NCBI GenBank assembly: GCA_013390905.1
Contig: JACATG010000001.1
Span: 62,001 to 126,000 of the forward strand
Source of the DNA: Marine Group I thaumarchaeote
GTDB lineage: Archaea; Thermoproteota; Nitrososphaeria; Nitrososphaerales; Nitrosopumilaceae
DNA: 64,000 bases
Direction: 5' to 3'
Shown here piece by piece: positions 1-8,531 of the stretch. The notes under the pieces are model-generated. The model saw only the letters and a list, made by a program, of their open reading frames with translations, did no database searches and had not been told where the DNA came from. The position numbers were made by a program, and so were the translations under genes. Position 1 is the stretch's first letter; every line of letters begins with the position of its first letter.

Positions 1-516
1 CAAAGTGATCTCAAAATGAATGGTTATGCAATAGAGTGTAGAATCAATGCGGAAGATACATTCTTGGAATTTGCTCCTTCTACTGGCCCTATTCCAGATG
101 TAATAATTCCAGCAGGACCAAGCGTCCGATGTGATACTTATCTATATCCTGGTTGTTCAGTTTCTCCATTTTATGACTCACTTATGGCAAAACTTGTTAC
201 ATGGGGACAAACATTTGAGGAATCTAGAACTAGAATGCTTTCAGCATTAAATGACTTTTACATTGAAGGTGTAGAAACTTCCATTCCTCTCTATAAAACA
301 ATTCTAAATTCAGATGAGTACAAAAATGGAGAACTATCTACTGATTTTCTTAAGCGTCACAATATGATTGATAGATTAACTGAAGATCTTAAGAAAGAAA
401 AAGAAGAGAAAAGCGAAGCAGCTTTGGCTGCTGCAATAATTTATTCTGAATACTTTAAGAGCCGTATACAAAACAATGCTATCAATAATTCCAATTGGAA
501 AAATAAATTGAATTAA
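1..516 (+). CDS. accC: Biotin carboxylase subunit of acetyl-CoA/propionyl-CoA carboxylase, C-terminal part
   Basis: The reading frame is open from base 1, so only the C-terminal ~171 residues are present; the ATG at 16 is internal. The text 'NGYAIECRINAED' is the conserved start of the biotin-carboxylase C-terminal domain, followed by the usual 'YDSLMAKLVTWG' segment. The enzyme carboxylates biotin on the carrier protein encoded 6 bp downstream; in ammonia-oxidising archaea this carboxylase feeds the 3-hydroxypropionate/4-hydroxybutyrate CO2-fixation cycle (known for the group). The last ~40 residues are a Lys/Glu-rich tail. The carboxyltransferase subunit is not in the window. Confidence 0.93.
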   Translation, partial: QSDLKMNGYAIECRINAEDTFLEFAPSTGPIPDVIIPAGPSVRCDTYLYPGCSVSPFYDSLMAKLVTWGQTFEESRTRMLSALNDFYIEGVETSIPLYKTILNSDEYKNGELSTDFLKRHNMIDRLTEDLKKEKEEKSEAALAAAIIYSEYFKSRIQNNAINNSNWKNKLN

Positions 517-522
517 TGAATT

Positions 523-1035
523 ATGGATTATAAAATACTAGATATTGAAAAATCATTTGAAGGAAAGATAACAGAAAATCTTGGTAATAATGAATATGTA
601 ATTAAAATTAACGATAATGATCATAAATTAAAAATTCTAAATATGACTTCAAAAGGAATTGAATTTATTTTAGACCAAAAATATCACAGGGCAAAATATC
701 TTGAACAATCTACAAATGAAATGAATCTTGTTATTGATAATGTTCCAATTACTCTAAACATCCATGCTCACTTTGATGAAATTGTTTATAAAAATACTGG
801 TGGAGGTGGTACAGGTGATGCACAATTAGCTTTGAAAAGTCAAATCCCCGGAAAGGTTGTATCAATTGCAGTTACTGATGGAGATTCTGTAAAGAAAGGT
901 GATATTGTTTGTACTTTAGAGTCAATGAAAATGCAAGTAGCTATTAAAGCACACAAAGATGGTGTTATAAAATCAATTAAAGTAAAGGAAACTGCAACTG
1001 TTGCTAAAGGCGACGTTATTGCAGAAATAGAATAA
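523..1035 (+). CDS. accB: Biotin carboxyl carrier protein of acyl-CoA carboxylase
   Basis: 170 residues. The C-terminal ~75 residues form a biotinyl/lipoyl domain with the biotin-attachment motif ESMKM (Lys is the biotinylated residue). A Gly-rich hinge (NTGGGGTGD, about residues 91-99) links it to an N-terminal domain of ~85 residues, probably the subunit-docking part. It lies 6 bp after the biotin carboxylase gene on the same strand, so the two are co-transcribed and form one carboxylase. A run of A/T follows the stop and separates it from the convergent peroxiredoxin gene. Confidence 0.93.
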   Translation: MDYKILDIEKSFEGKITENLGNNEYVIKINDNDHKLKILNMTSKGIEFILDQKYHRAKYLEQSTNEMNLVIDNVPITLNIHAHFDEIVYKNTGGGGTGDAQLALKSQIPGKVVSIAVTDGDSVKKGDIVCTLESMKMQVAIKAHKDGVIKSIKVKETATVAKGDVIAEIE

Positions 1036-1048
1036 AAAGAAATTTTTA

Positions 1049-1513
1049 TTATTTCAGAAAATTTTTAATTTCTTCATAGTTTGGTTCTTTTAATGGATCT
1101 TCTGAAACCCATTTGTAACCAATCTTTCCATCTTCCATAATTATGAATACAGAACGTTTTGCAGCATTGTAATCTTTAAGGTGAAGTAAATCTTTCATCA
1201 ATATGCCGTAATTACGAATTGTTTTACTGTTATAATCCCCCAACAATGGGAAATTGAAGTTATGTTTTTCTGCAAATGTTTTATTTGCAAATGGTCCATC
1301 GTTACTGATTGCTACTATTTGTGCACCAAGATCTGAAATCTCTTGCCAGGAATCTCTAAGTGTACACAGCTCGACTTCACAAACTGGAGAACTTGCAGCA
1401 ACTATGAATGACAGAACAATTTTTTTCCCTTTAAATTCATCCAAAGTCCGCATCTTCAAATCTATATCTGGAAGTTCAAAGTCAGGAGCAACATCTCCGA
1501 TATTTAATGACAC
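1049..1513 (-). CDS. Peroxiredoxin (AhpC/TSA family, Bcp/AhpE-like)
   Basis: 154 residues beginning with a GTG codon and the family opening 'IGDVAPDFELPD'. The peroxidatic cysteine is C45 in SSPVCEVELC, with the required Ser at -3; C50 could be a resolving cysteine. The Pro normally seen seven residues before the peroxidatic Cys appears to be replaced (V38), so peroxidase activity is inferred rather than certain. Thioredoxin fold; cytosolic, reduces H2O2 or organic hydroperoxides. It is divergent from nuoA and shares the ~110-bp intergenic region with it. Confidence 0.88.
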   Translation of the reverse strand: MSLNIGDVAPDFELPDIDLKMRTLDEFKGKKIVLSFIVAASSPVCEVELCTLRDSWQEISDLGAQIVAISNDGPFANKTFAEKHNFNFPLLGDYNSKTIRNYGILMKDLLHLKDYNAAKRSVFIIMEDGKIGYKWVSEDPLKEPNYEEIKNFLK

Positions 1514-1594
1514 GATAATTTTTTGCCATTATCCTTTTAAGTAGTTTTCAAAAACTGTTTTTTCTAAAATTTGATCGAAAAAAGTAACCATACC

Positions 1595-1602
1595 TTTTTA
1601 TA
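1595..1602 (+). promoter_or_regulatory. TATA box of the nuo operon
   Basis: TTTTTATA with its centre 28 nt before the TTG start of nuoA. In archaea transcription starts about 26-27 nt after the TATA centre, so the mRNA would begin almost exactly at the start codon. This supports a leaderless message and the TTG start. Confidence 0.6.
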
Positions 1603-1626
1603 CAAAAATTATGGCAAATAGCTAAA

Positions 1627-2001
1627 TTGGTCGGGGAATTAGCGGGCAGTTATAGTACAGTGGTGCTGATGTTTGCCTTTGGTATAGCAGCGATGGCACC
1701 TGCATTAGTAATTTCAAGAATGATCTCACCAAGAAAACGAAGCAATCCTGTTAAATTTTTGCCAATGGAATGTGGTCAAGTTCCATCAGGAGAAGGACGA
1801 ACTCACTTTATGATGCAGTATTATCCTTACATTCTGATGTTTGTAGTCTTTGATGTCATGGCAATTTTCTTGTATGCATGGGGAAGTGCTCTTTTGGAGC
1901 TCCCAAAGAGTGCAACTTTACCCATAATGGGATTTTTAGCTATAATGTTTGGAGCAATGGCATTTGCACTGTATCAATCAGGGAGACGAAGAATATGGTA
2001 G
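1627..2001 (+). CDS. nuoA: NADH-quinone oxidoreductase-type complex, subunit A (NuoA/NdhC)
   Basis: 124 residues with three membrane helices and the conserved NuoA core 'PMECGQVPSGEG', followed by 'PYILMFVVFDVMAIFLYAW'. Membrane-arm subunit at the quinone-site interface. The start is TTG (no ATG fits before the first helix), supported by the TATA box about 28 nt upstream. First gene of an 11-gene run nuoABCDHIJKMLN. Confidence 0.93.
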   Translation: MVGELAGSYSTVVLMFAFGIAAMAPALVISRMISPRKRSNPVKFLPMECGQVPSGEGRTHFMMQYYPYILMFVVFDVMAIFLYAWGSALLELPKSATLPIMGFLAIMFGAMAFALYQSGRRRIW

Positions 2002-2041
2002 TTTTTTATATTAATTACAGTTACGAGGATAGGGGAAAAGA

Positions 2042-2566
2042 TTGCTTAAAGATTTAATGACACCCGAAACCGCAAATGTTTTTGTAGGGAAGTTAGGAGA
2101 TATTTTAGAAAAAGCAATCGGTAAACCACTGGGCTACGCCATCAACTGGGGTAGACTTTGGTCACTCTGGCCTGTCCACATTGAAACAGCTTGTTGCAGT
2201 GTTGAATTTGGTGCAGCATCAAGTCCTAGATATGATGTTGAAAGATTTGGTATCATTGAAGCATTTGGATCACTTAGACAATGTGATCTAGTTGTTGTTC
2301 AAGGAACTATTACAAGAAAAATGGCACCACGTCTCAGATTAGTTTATGATCAAATGCCAGAACCAAAGTATGTAATTGCTATGGGTGCTTGTGCAATTAC
2401 TGGAGGATTGTATTTTGATTCATACAATGTACTTCCAGGAATTGACGGAATACTTCCAGTTGATGTCTATGTTCCAGGATGCCCACCTAGACCTGAAACT
2501 CTCATCCAAGGATGTATTTTACTGCAAGAGAAAATAAAGAGAATGAAGGCTAGGACGATTGTATAA
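2042..2566 (+). CDS. nuoB: NDH-1 complex subunit B (NuoB, N2 iron-sulfur subunit)
   Basis: 174 residues. Cys51-Cys52, Cys117 and Cys147 (ETACCSVEF, GACAITGG, PGCPPRPE) are the four ligands of the N2 [4Fe-4S] cluster that passes electrons to quinone. Start is TTG 2042 or the in-frame ATG at 2057; a purine-rich stretch (GAGGATAGGGG) precedes the TTG. The stop TAA overlaps the ATG of nuoC by one base. Confidence 0.95.
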   Translation: MLKDLMTPETANVFVGKLGDILEKAIGKPLGYAINWGRLWSLWPVHIETACCSVEFGAASSPRYDVERFGIIEAFGSLRQCDLVVVQGTITRKMAPRLRLVYDQMPEPKYVIAMGACAITGGLYFDSYNVLPGIDGILPVDVYVPGCPPRPETLIQGCILLQEKIKRMKARTIV

Positions 2567-3171
2567 TGAGTTCTGATTCTGGAAAACTAGCAATTGATTC
2601 TAAACCTGAAACCAAACCTGAAACCAAACCTGAAACCAAACCTGTAGTAAAAAAACCAGAAGAAAAATCAGTAGAATTACCTAAGTTTGAGAAAGATATT
2701 TCTGATAAAATCGTTGAAAAGTTTGGCGATAAAGTCGAAGTTGCATTTGTAAAAAAAGATAGAGTTGGAATTAATGTTAGTCGAGAAAACGTGCATGATG
2801 TTGCAAAATTCATTCGTGATGGACTAAACTATGATCACGTAGAATCAGTTTCAGGTGTAGATTATCCTCAAAATAAAGAAATTGCCGTTGTTTATCACAT
2901 AGGCTCTTACTCAGATCCCTCGTTAGCAAGTCAGATTCTAGTTTTATCCACTACAGCCCAACGAGAAGAAAATCCAATACCTGGACATGATGCAACTAAA
3001 CTTCCTACTCTTAGAGATATTTTTTATAGCGTAGAATTTCATGAAAGAGAAATTTTTGAAATGTTTGGTGTTTACTTTGAAGGTCATCCTGATAATAGAA
3101 GATTACTTTTGCCAGAAGATTGGGCAGACATACCGCCACTTAGAAAAGACTTTGCAATAAAGGGAAGATAG
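2566..3171 (+). CDS. nuoC: NDH-1 complex subunit C (NuoC, 30-kDa subunit)
   Basis: 201 residues. After a charged, disordered N-terminal tail of ~40 residues containing KPET repeats comes the NuoC domain, ending with the signature 'REIFEMFGVYFEGHPDNRRL' and 'PPLRKDF'. It pairs with NuoD in the peripheral arm. The tail is a lineage-specific extension rather than part of the fold. TAATG overlap with nuoB indicates translational coupling. Confidence 0.94.
   Translation: MSSDSGKLAIDSKPETKPETKPETKPVVKKPEEKSVELPKFEKDISDKIVEKFGDKVEVAFVKKDRVGINVSRENVHDVAKFIRDGLNYDHVESVSGVDYPQNKEIAVVYHIGSYSDPSLASQILVLSTTAQREENPIPGHDATKLPTLRDIFYSVEFHEREIFEMFGVYFEGHPDNRRLLLPEDWADIPPLRKDFAIKGR
2602..2644 (+). repeat. 12-bp tandem repeat encoding KPET in nuoC
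   Basis: The unit AAACCTGAAACC occurs three times in perfect tandem plus a partial fourth copy. It is in frame and encodes (KPET)n in the disordered N-terminus of NuoC. Copy number of such a repeat can change by replication slippage in 4-residue steps without disturbing the frame. Confidence 0.9.
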
Positions 3172-3173
3172 AG

Positions 3174-4373
3174 ATGACTACAGAATTACCTAGAGATATC
3201 AAACTAGCATCATCAGAAAAACAGATAGATCAATCATCATCAAATTGGTTACCACCTGGATTAGCACTCCAAAAAGTTGATGAGAAAATCATGACTCTTA
3301 ATGTTGGACCACAACACCCTGGTTCTGGACACATGAGACTAATTATACAAATTGATGGTGACTATATTGTTGCATGTGATCCTGATCCTGGATATGTCCA
3401 CCGTGGAGAAGAAAAAATGGCAGAATATAGAAACTATATCACAAACATTCCTCACTTAGAAAGACCAGTAATCCATGATTCATGTAATATATTATATCCA
3501 TATGTCTTAGGAGTTGAAGAACTTCTTGGTATTGAAGTTCCTGAACGTGCCAAATATCTTAGAGTTATTGGAGCTGAGATAAACAGATGTATTTACATAA
3601 TGTATTGGCTTGCAATTTATGGAATCTTCTTAGGACATTCTACAATGTTCATGTGGCCTACAGGTGATCGTGAACTCTTAATTGATCTTATGGAAAAAAT
3701 GACTGGTGCTAGAGTTACACACTCACATTTTGTTCCTGGTGGAGTTAGAAACGACTTACCAGCAAATTTCGAAGATGTTTGTTTACGTCAAGTTAACTAT
3801 TTTGAAAAACGTATCAAAGAATATGCTGCAGTCTTTTATGATAACCCAATTCTAATTTCAAGAACTAAAGATACTGGTGTACTGTCACGACAAGATGCAA
3901 TTAGACTTGGAACAACTGGTTCTGTACTTCGTGCAAGTGGTGTTGATTTTGATGTAAGAAAGAAGGAGCCTTATGATGTCTATGATGAGTTTGATTTTGA
4001 ATCTATTGTGATGAAAGAAGGAGATTCTTATGCAAGATCTAAAGTTCCATGGCTTGATATGATGGAAAGTTGTAGAATAATTAAACAAGCATTAGAAAAA
4101 ATCCCAAAGTCTGGTTCTGTTAGAGTTAAACTTAAACCAAATCCAAAAGGGAAAGGATTTGATACAGTTTACAAACGTGTAGAATCTGGTAGAGGCTCTT
4201 TAGGTTGCTATATTGTTTCTGATGCCAAACCAGAACCCTACAGGTTAAAGTTGAGTGTTCCTTCCTTTAGAAACTTGATTGCATTACCATATCTTCTCAA
4301 GGGTGAAAAACTTGGTAACATGCCAGCAGTTTATTGGAGTCTTAATTATTGGCCAGTGGAAGCGGATAGGTAA
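3174..4373 (+). CDS. nuoD: NDH-1 complex subunit D (NuoD, 49-kDa subunit)
   Basis: 399 residues with the NuoD signatures 'NVGPQHPGSGHMRL', 'DPGYVHRGEEKMAEYR' and the C-terminal 'LIALPYLLKGEKLGNMPA'. The fold derives from [NiFe]-hydrogenase large subunits, but the metal cysteines are absent as expected for NuoD. It forms the quinone-binding pocket with NuoB. Starts 2 bp after nuoC stops; the next gene starts immediately after its stop. Confidence 0.96.
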   Translation: MTTELPRDIKLASSEKQIDQSSSNWLPPGLALQKVDEKIMTLNVGPQHPGSGHMRLIIQIDGDYIVACDPDPGYVHRGEEKMAEYRNYITNIPHLERPVIHDSCNILYPYVLGVEELLGIEVPERAKYLRVIGAEINRCIYIMYWLAIYGIFLGHSTMFMWPTGDRELLIDLMEKMTGARVTHSHFVPGGVRNDLPANFEDVCLRQVNYFEKRIKEYAAVFYDNPILISRTKDTGVLSRQDAIRLGTTGSVLRASGVDFDVRKKEPYDVYDEFDFESIVMKEGDSYARSKVPWLDMMESCRIIKQALEKIPKSGSVRVKLKPNPKGKGFDTVYKRVESGRGSLGCYIVSDAKPEPYRLKLSVPSFRNLIALPYLLKGEKLGNMPAVYWSLNYWPVEADR

Positions 4374-5687
4374 ATGTCAGTTATTGCACCAAATTTCAAA
4401 CTAAGTGGATTTATCAAATCACTACTTGACAATATCTTCTGGATCTTGTTGATATTTGTTTTAGCTGGCCTTCCAGCAGTTTTTATGATTTTACTTCTAA
4501 TTGATCTGCCTATAATTGATGGAGAATTACTTACACCATTCCTTGCACTTTCATATTTAGTAAATCCTACACGTCTTATTCCAGTAATTCATGCATTCTT
4601 GACAACTGACATCTTTAGAGTTATAGCATTCCCTGGATTTGGTTTTGCAGCATTACTTGCTGCTTCAGTAATTTTTGTTGAAAGAAAGATGATGGCAAAA
4701 CTACAACTAAGAGTCGGTCCTTTCTACTGTGGAAAAGTTGAAGGTATTTTACAATTAATGGGTGATGGACTGAAATTAATTTCTAAAGAAATTATTATTC
4801 CTGCTAAAGCTGACAAACCAATTTTCTGGGCAGCGCCAGTACTCTTTGTTGCAACTGCAGCTGCATTTGTTGCATTAATTCCTGTAGCTCCTGGTTGGGT
4901 AGTTGCAGATATAGACTTGGGATTACTTGCATTTTTTGCAGTAATTGGATTCTTCCCAATCATTACTATTCTTTCTGCATGGTCTGCAAACAGCAAGTAT
5001 CCATTCATTGGAGGAATCAGAGCCTTGTTCCAAATGGTTTCATTTGAAATTCCATTAATCTTGTCTCTGTTGGGCGTTGTTATGCTAACTGGAACTCTAA
5101 ACTTGTCTGAAATTACAGAAAGTCAATCTAATTTCCCATGGATTGTATTTTTGCCAATTGGCGCTATTGTCTTTTTTATTACAATGCTTGCAGAATTAGA
5201 AAGAATTCCATTTGACTTACCAGAAGCAGAAAGTGAAATTGTAGCCGGCTGGTTGACAGAACTCTCTGGAATGCTGTATGGCCTTGTTCAACTGGGATCC
5301 TATCTGAAACTTTATGCGTTTGCAGCCTTGTTTGTTGTCTTGTTCCTCGGTGGTTGGAATGGTCCAATGATTGTACCTGCATTCCCAGAACAAATTATTA
5401 CTGAAGGAATTGAAATGGGTCCTATTACTCTCACTCTTGATGGATTGGAATCATTACTTAGTAATACAATTACACAAGAAATGCTTAATGGAACACTTTG
5501 GTTTGTTCTTAAAACTGCTGGGGTAATCTTCTTTATAATATTGCCAAGAGGTGTGTTCCCAAGAGTTAGAGTTGATATATTGCTAGATCTTGGTTGGAGT
5601 AAACTTATTGGACTTTGTTTCATTAACATCTTTATTGCACTAGGTTTGCTTTACTCTGGAGTGTTGGGACCCGGAGGATTACAATAA
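4374..5687 (+). CDS. nuoH: NDH-1 complex subunit H (NuoH)
   Basis: 437 residues, multi-helix membrane protein. The core motif 'ERKMMAKLQLRVGP' and the acidic loop 'AELERIPFDLPEAESE' (quinone-channel loop) are conserved. It is about 100 residues longer than bacterial NuoH, mainly through an N-terminal region (residues 1-~85) that adds one or more membrane helices before the family core. Begins immediately after the nuoD stop; its last base is shared with the nuoI ATG. Confidence 0.95.
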   Translation: MSVIAPNFKLSGFIKSLLDNIFWILLIFVLAGLPAVFMILLLIDLPIIDGELLTPFLALSYLVNPTRLIPVIHAFLTTDIFRVIAFPGFGFAALLAASVIFVERKMMAKLQLRVGPFYCGKVEGILQLMGDGLKLISKEIIIPAKADKPIFWAAPVLFVATAAAFVALIPVAPGWVVADIDLGLLAFFAVIGFFPIITILSAWSANSKYPFIGGIRALFQMVSFEIPLILSLLGVVMLTGTLNLSEITESQSNFPWIVFLPIGAIVFFITMLAELERIPFDLPEAESEIVAGWLTELSGMLYGLVQLGSYLKLYAFAALFVVLFLGGWNGPMIVPAFPEQIITEGIEMGPITLTLDGLESLLSNTITQEMLNGTLWFVLKTAGVIFFIILPRGVFPRVRVDILLDLGWSKLIGLCFINIFIALGLLYSGVLGPGGLQ

Positions 5688-6184
5688 TGGGAACTGCTAC
5701 AGGTATCATCCGTGCACTAAACTCAGGAATTAAGCATCTTGCAATAAAGCGATTTACACTTCGTTACCCTGAAGAGAAACTAAAGTTTGTAGGTGATGGA
5801 TATCAATATGATCCTTCAACTGGTGTTGGAATTGCTGGGCTAAAGGGACGTCATATGTTATTTCATGATAAATGTACTGGTTGCCAATTATGTGCTATTG
5901 CATGTGAAGGAGTTGCTGAAGCAATTGCAATGGTAAAGGTTCCAGAAGAACATAAACACAACAAGAAAGCAATCATGCCTCAGATTGATTATGGTAAATG
6001 TGTTTTCTGTGGTCTTTGTGTAGATGCATGTCCATTTTATGCACTTTACATGACTAATGACTATGAACTTTGTTCATTTTCCAAAGAAGGTTTAATCTAT
6101 ACTCCTGCTCAACTTCAGGTAAAACCATACGTTGCACAAGATGTAGACATTATAATTACTGATAGAGGCGCATCACATGGCTGA
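5687..6184 (+). CDS. nuoI: NDH-1 complex subunit I (NuoI, 2x[4Fe-4S] ferredoxin)
   Basis: 165 residues with two CxxCxxCxxxC cluster motifs (CTGCQLCAIAC and CVFCGLCVDAC), the N6a/N6b clusters of the peripheral arm. In complexes without NuoEFG this subunit is the likely entry point for electrons, for example from reduced ferredoxin (inference). Overlaps nuoJ by 8 bp. Confidence 0.95.
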   Translation: MGTATGIIRALNSGIKHLAIKRFTLRYPEEKLKFVGDGYQYDPSTGVGIAGLKGRHMLFHDKCTGCQLCAIACEGVAEAIAMVKVPEEHKHNKKAIMPQIDYGKCVFCGLCVDACPFYALYMTNDYELCSFSKEGLIYTPAQLQVKPYVAQDVDIIITDRGASHG

Positions 6185-6689
6185 TATTGCATTTCTTGCG
6201 TTAGCTGTAATTACAATTGGTTCTGCAATTGCTGCACTTGAAATGAGATCATTGATTTATGGCTCAATCGCCTTGATGGGTTCTCTTGGTGGAATTGCTG
6301 GATTCTTCTTATTGTTAGATGCACCATTTGTTGCATTGTTCCAACTAGCAGTCTATGTTGGTTCTATCGCTGTTTTAATTTTATTCACTGTAATGCTTGT
6401 AAAAAGAGAACTTATCTTCAAAAAAATTGAAGATAAGAGAAGAAAGTTTGCAGGAATTGGATTAATGCTTTTGATAATGGTATCATTAGGTGCTATATTC
6501 ATAGATTCTGGAATCAAAACAATAACTACTGATGAACCCCCAGTTGATTTTAGAGATATTGGTACAGACTTTGTAACATATTATTGGCCTGCATTGATTT
6601 TGATGGGCTTAATTTTAGCAAGTACTGTAACTGGTGCATTAGTTTTAGCTAGACGAGTGGATGTGGAAGATGGCCAACGAGCTAATTGA
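6177..6689 (+). CDS. nuoJ: NDH-1 complex subunit J (NuoJ)
   Basis: 170 residues, five predicted membrane helices with the family segment 'FQLAVYVGSIAVLILFTVML' and a charged loop after it (KRELIFKKIEDKRRK). Membrane-arm subunit that participates in the water/proton path. Overlaps nuoI upstream and nuoK downstream. Confidence 0.93.
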   Translation: MADIAFLALAVITIGSAIAALEMRSLIYGSIALMGSLGGIAGFFLLLDAPFVALFQLAVYVGSIAVLILFTVMLVKRELIFKKIEDKRRKFAGIGLMLLIMVSLGAIFIDSGIKTITTDEPPVDFRDIGTDFVTYYWPALILMGLILASTVTGALVLARRVDVEDGQRAN

Positions 6690-6975
6690 TTTTACACTTG
6701 TATCTATTGCTCTATTGGGTATAGGAATTTACGGTCTTGCAGTAAAACGCAATTTTATTCGAATGCTCTTTGCAATTGAAATAATAATCAATGCTGCAAA
6801 CCTCAACCTTGTCGCATTTGGTCGATTTATACCTGATAGTGGCGGTCAGACTTTGGCCTTATTCTCAATTGCAATTGCAGCTGCAGAAGTAGCAGTCGGA
6901 CTTTCGTTAATTATCGTGGCTTACCGTATGTATCAAAATATCGATATTGCAGACTTTAGGAGTTTGAAGGGATAA
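6670..6975 (+). CDS. nuoK: NDH-1 complex subunit K (NuoK)
   Basis: 101 residues, three helices, the usual length for NuoK, with the membrane glutamates in 'MLFAIEIIINAANL' and 'AAAEVAVGLSLI' that carry protons. I chose ATG 6670 because it gives a normal-length N-terminus; ATG 6661 in the same frame would add three residues. Either start lies inside the end of nuoJ. The last base overlaps the ATG of nuoM. Confidence 0.93.
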   Translation: MANELIDFTLVSIALLGIGIYGLAVKRNFIRMLFAIEIIINAANLNLVAFGRFIPDSGGQTLALFSIAIAAAEVAVGLSLIIVAYRMYQNIDIADFRSLKG

Positions 6976-8528
6976 TGGAATATGCATTATTACAGGCAAT
7001 TTTCTTGCCACTCCTATTATCTCCAGTAGTCTACATTATTGGAAGAAAATTAGGTCCCACACCCGCAATGTGGGTTACATTTGCAGTCCTGCTTTACGCA
7101 ACAATTCTAATAGTTAATGCTGCACTTTCTGGAACTGTAGAAGAACATTATCCATGGACAACCCAGTTTGGTGAGTTTGGTTTCTTGTTAGATGGTTTAG
7201 CATCACCATTTGCAATAATGATTTATGTTCTATCTACAATCTTAGTACTCTACTCCAAACCATACATGATTCATATATTCCACCATCAATATGAAGAAGA
7301 ACGTAACATTAACACATCTGGAAGTGGACAAACTTCAATAGTTGAATCATCTGATCTCTCAAATTATGTAAATGCTAAATCAGGACTTTACTTTGCACTT
7401 TATCTTCTCTTTGCAGTTGGAATGCTTGGAACAGTTCTTGCAACAAACCTGATTGAGTTCTTTGTATTCTTTGAGATCATGTTGATTCCTGGTTTCTTTT
7501 TAGTTGCTCTTTGGGGTGCAGGTAATAGAAGAAAGATTGGTTTAATGTTCTTGTTTTGGACTCACTCAGGTGCAGTTGTTTTACTGTTAGGCTTTTTAAT
7601 GATTGGTCTTTCCGTTGGAAGTTTTGACTTTGCAGATATTAATGAATCAGAAATTCCTCAAGACATTGCAATGCTTTCTGCAGTTGCGATTGCATTAGGT
7701 CTTGGTGTTAAACTAGCGGTCTTTATGTTCCACATTTGGCTTCCATATGTCCACGGTGCTGCACCAACACCAATTAGTGCATTATTGTCTCCGGCAATGA
7801 TCGGAATTGGCATTTATGGTATTTTCAGATTAATTGTTGAATTCTTACCTGCAACATTTGCTGACCTTTCAATATGGTTCTACATTTGGGGTCTTGTTAC
7901 AATGATTTATGGTGGTGCAATGGCATTGATGCAAGATGACTTGAAACGTCTTCTTGCTTATTCTAGTATAAGTCAAATGGGTTATCTCTTGTTTGGTATT
8001 GGTACAATTTCTGTACTTGGTCTTACAGGTGCAGAGATGATGTATGTAACACACGCTATTGGAAAAGGTATTCTCTTCATGATGGCTGGAGTTATTATCG
8101 TTAAAGTTGGAACCAGAAGTATCTCTAAACTTGGAGGATTAGCTGGAAAGATGCCAATCACAGCAGTATGTGCAGTAATAGGTGCCTTGACAATAATGGG
8201 AATTCCACCAACCAGTGGTTTCATGGGAGAATGGATTCTCTTTGCAGGTGCATTAGAGACTGCACTTGAAGAAGGTTCTACACTTAGAGCAGTAGGATTC
8301 GGTTTAGGTCTTGTTGCAACTGTTCTTACAATGTCTTATCTTCTTTGGATGCTAAAACGTGTATTCTTTGGCAAAACTCCTAAACATCTTGAAAATGTGA
8401 AAGAAGGAAGTTGGTACATGGTTGTACCAATGATGGTATTAGCAGGATTTTCTATTGTGCTTGGGATTTATCCTGACATCTTCTATAAATCAATAATTCC
8501 GTACATGAGTGGGGTTTTGGGGGTTTAG
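6975..8528 (+). CDS. nuoM: NDH-1 complex subunit M (NuoM, antiporter-like)
   Basis: 517 residues, ~14 helices, Mrp-antiporter-like proton pump. The conserved parts include 'FFVFFEIMLIPGFFLVALWG' (the key glutamate), 'FMFHIWLPYVHGAAPTPISALL' and the lysine-bearing 'MQDDLKRLLAYSSISQMGY'. The gene order M-L-N rather than the bacterial L-M-N is typical of this archaeal operon. Confidence 0.95.
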   Translation: MEYALLQAIFLPLLLSPVVYIIGRKLGPTPAMWVTFAVLLYATILIVNAALSGTVEEHYPWTTQFGEFGFLLDGLASPFAIMIYVLSTILVLYSKPYMIHIFHHQYEEERNINTSGSGQTSIVESSDLSNYVNAKSGLYFALYLLFAVGMLGTVLATNLIEFFVFFEIMLIPGFFLVALWGAGNRRKIGLMFLFWTHSGAVVLLLGFLMIGLSVGSFDFADINESEIPQDIAMLSAVAIALGLGVKLAVFMFHIWLPYVHGAAPTPISALLSPAMIGIGIYGIFRLIVEFLPATFADLSIWFYIWGLVTMIYGGAMALMQDDLKRLLAYSSISQMGYLLFGIGTISVLGLTGAEMMYVTHAIGKGILFMMAGVIIVKVGTRSISKLGGLAGKMPITAVCAVIGALTIMGIPPTSGFMGEWILFAGALETALEEGSTLRAVGFGLGLVATVLTMSYLLWMLKRVFFGKTPKHLENVKEGSWYMVVPMMVLAGFSIVLGIYPDIFYKSIIPYMSGVLGV

Positions 8529-8531
8529 AAT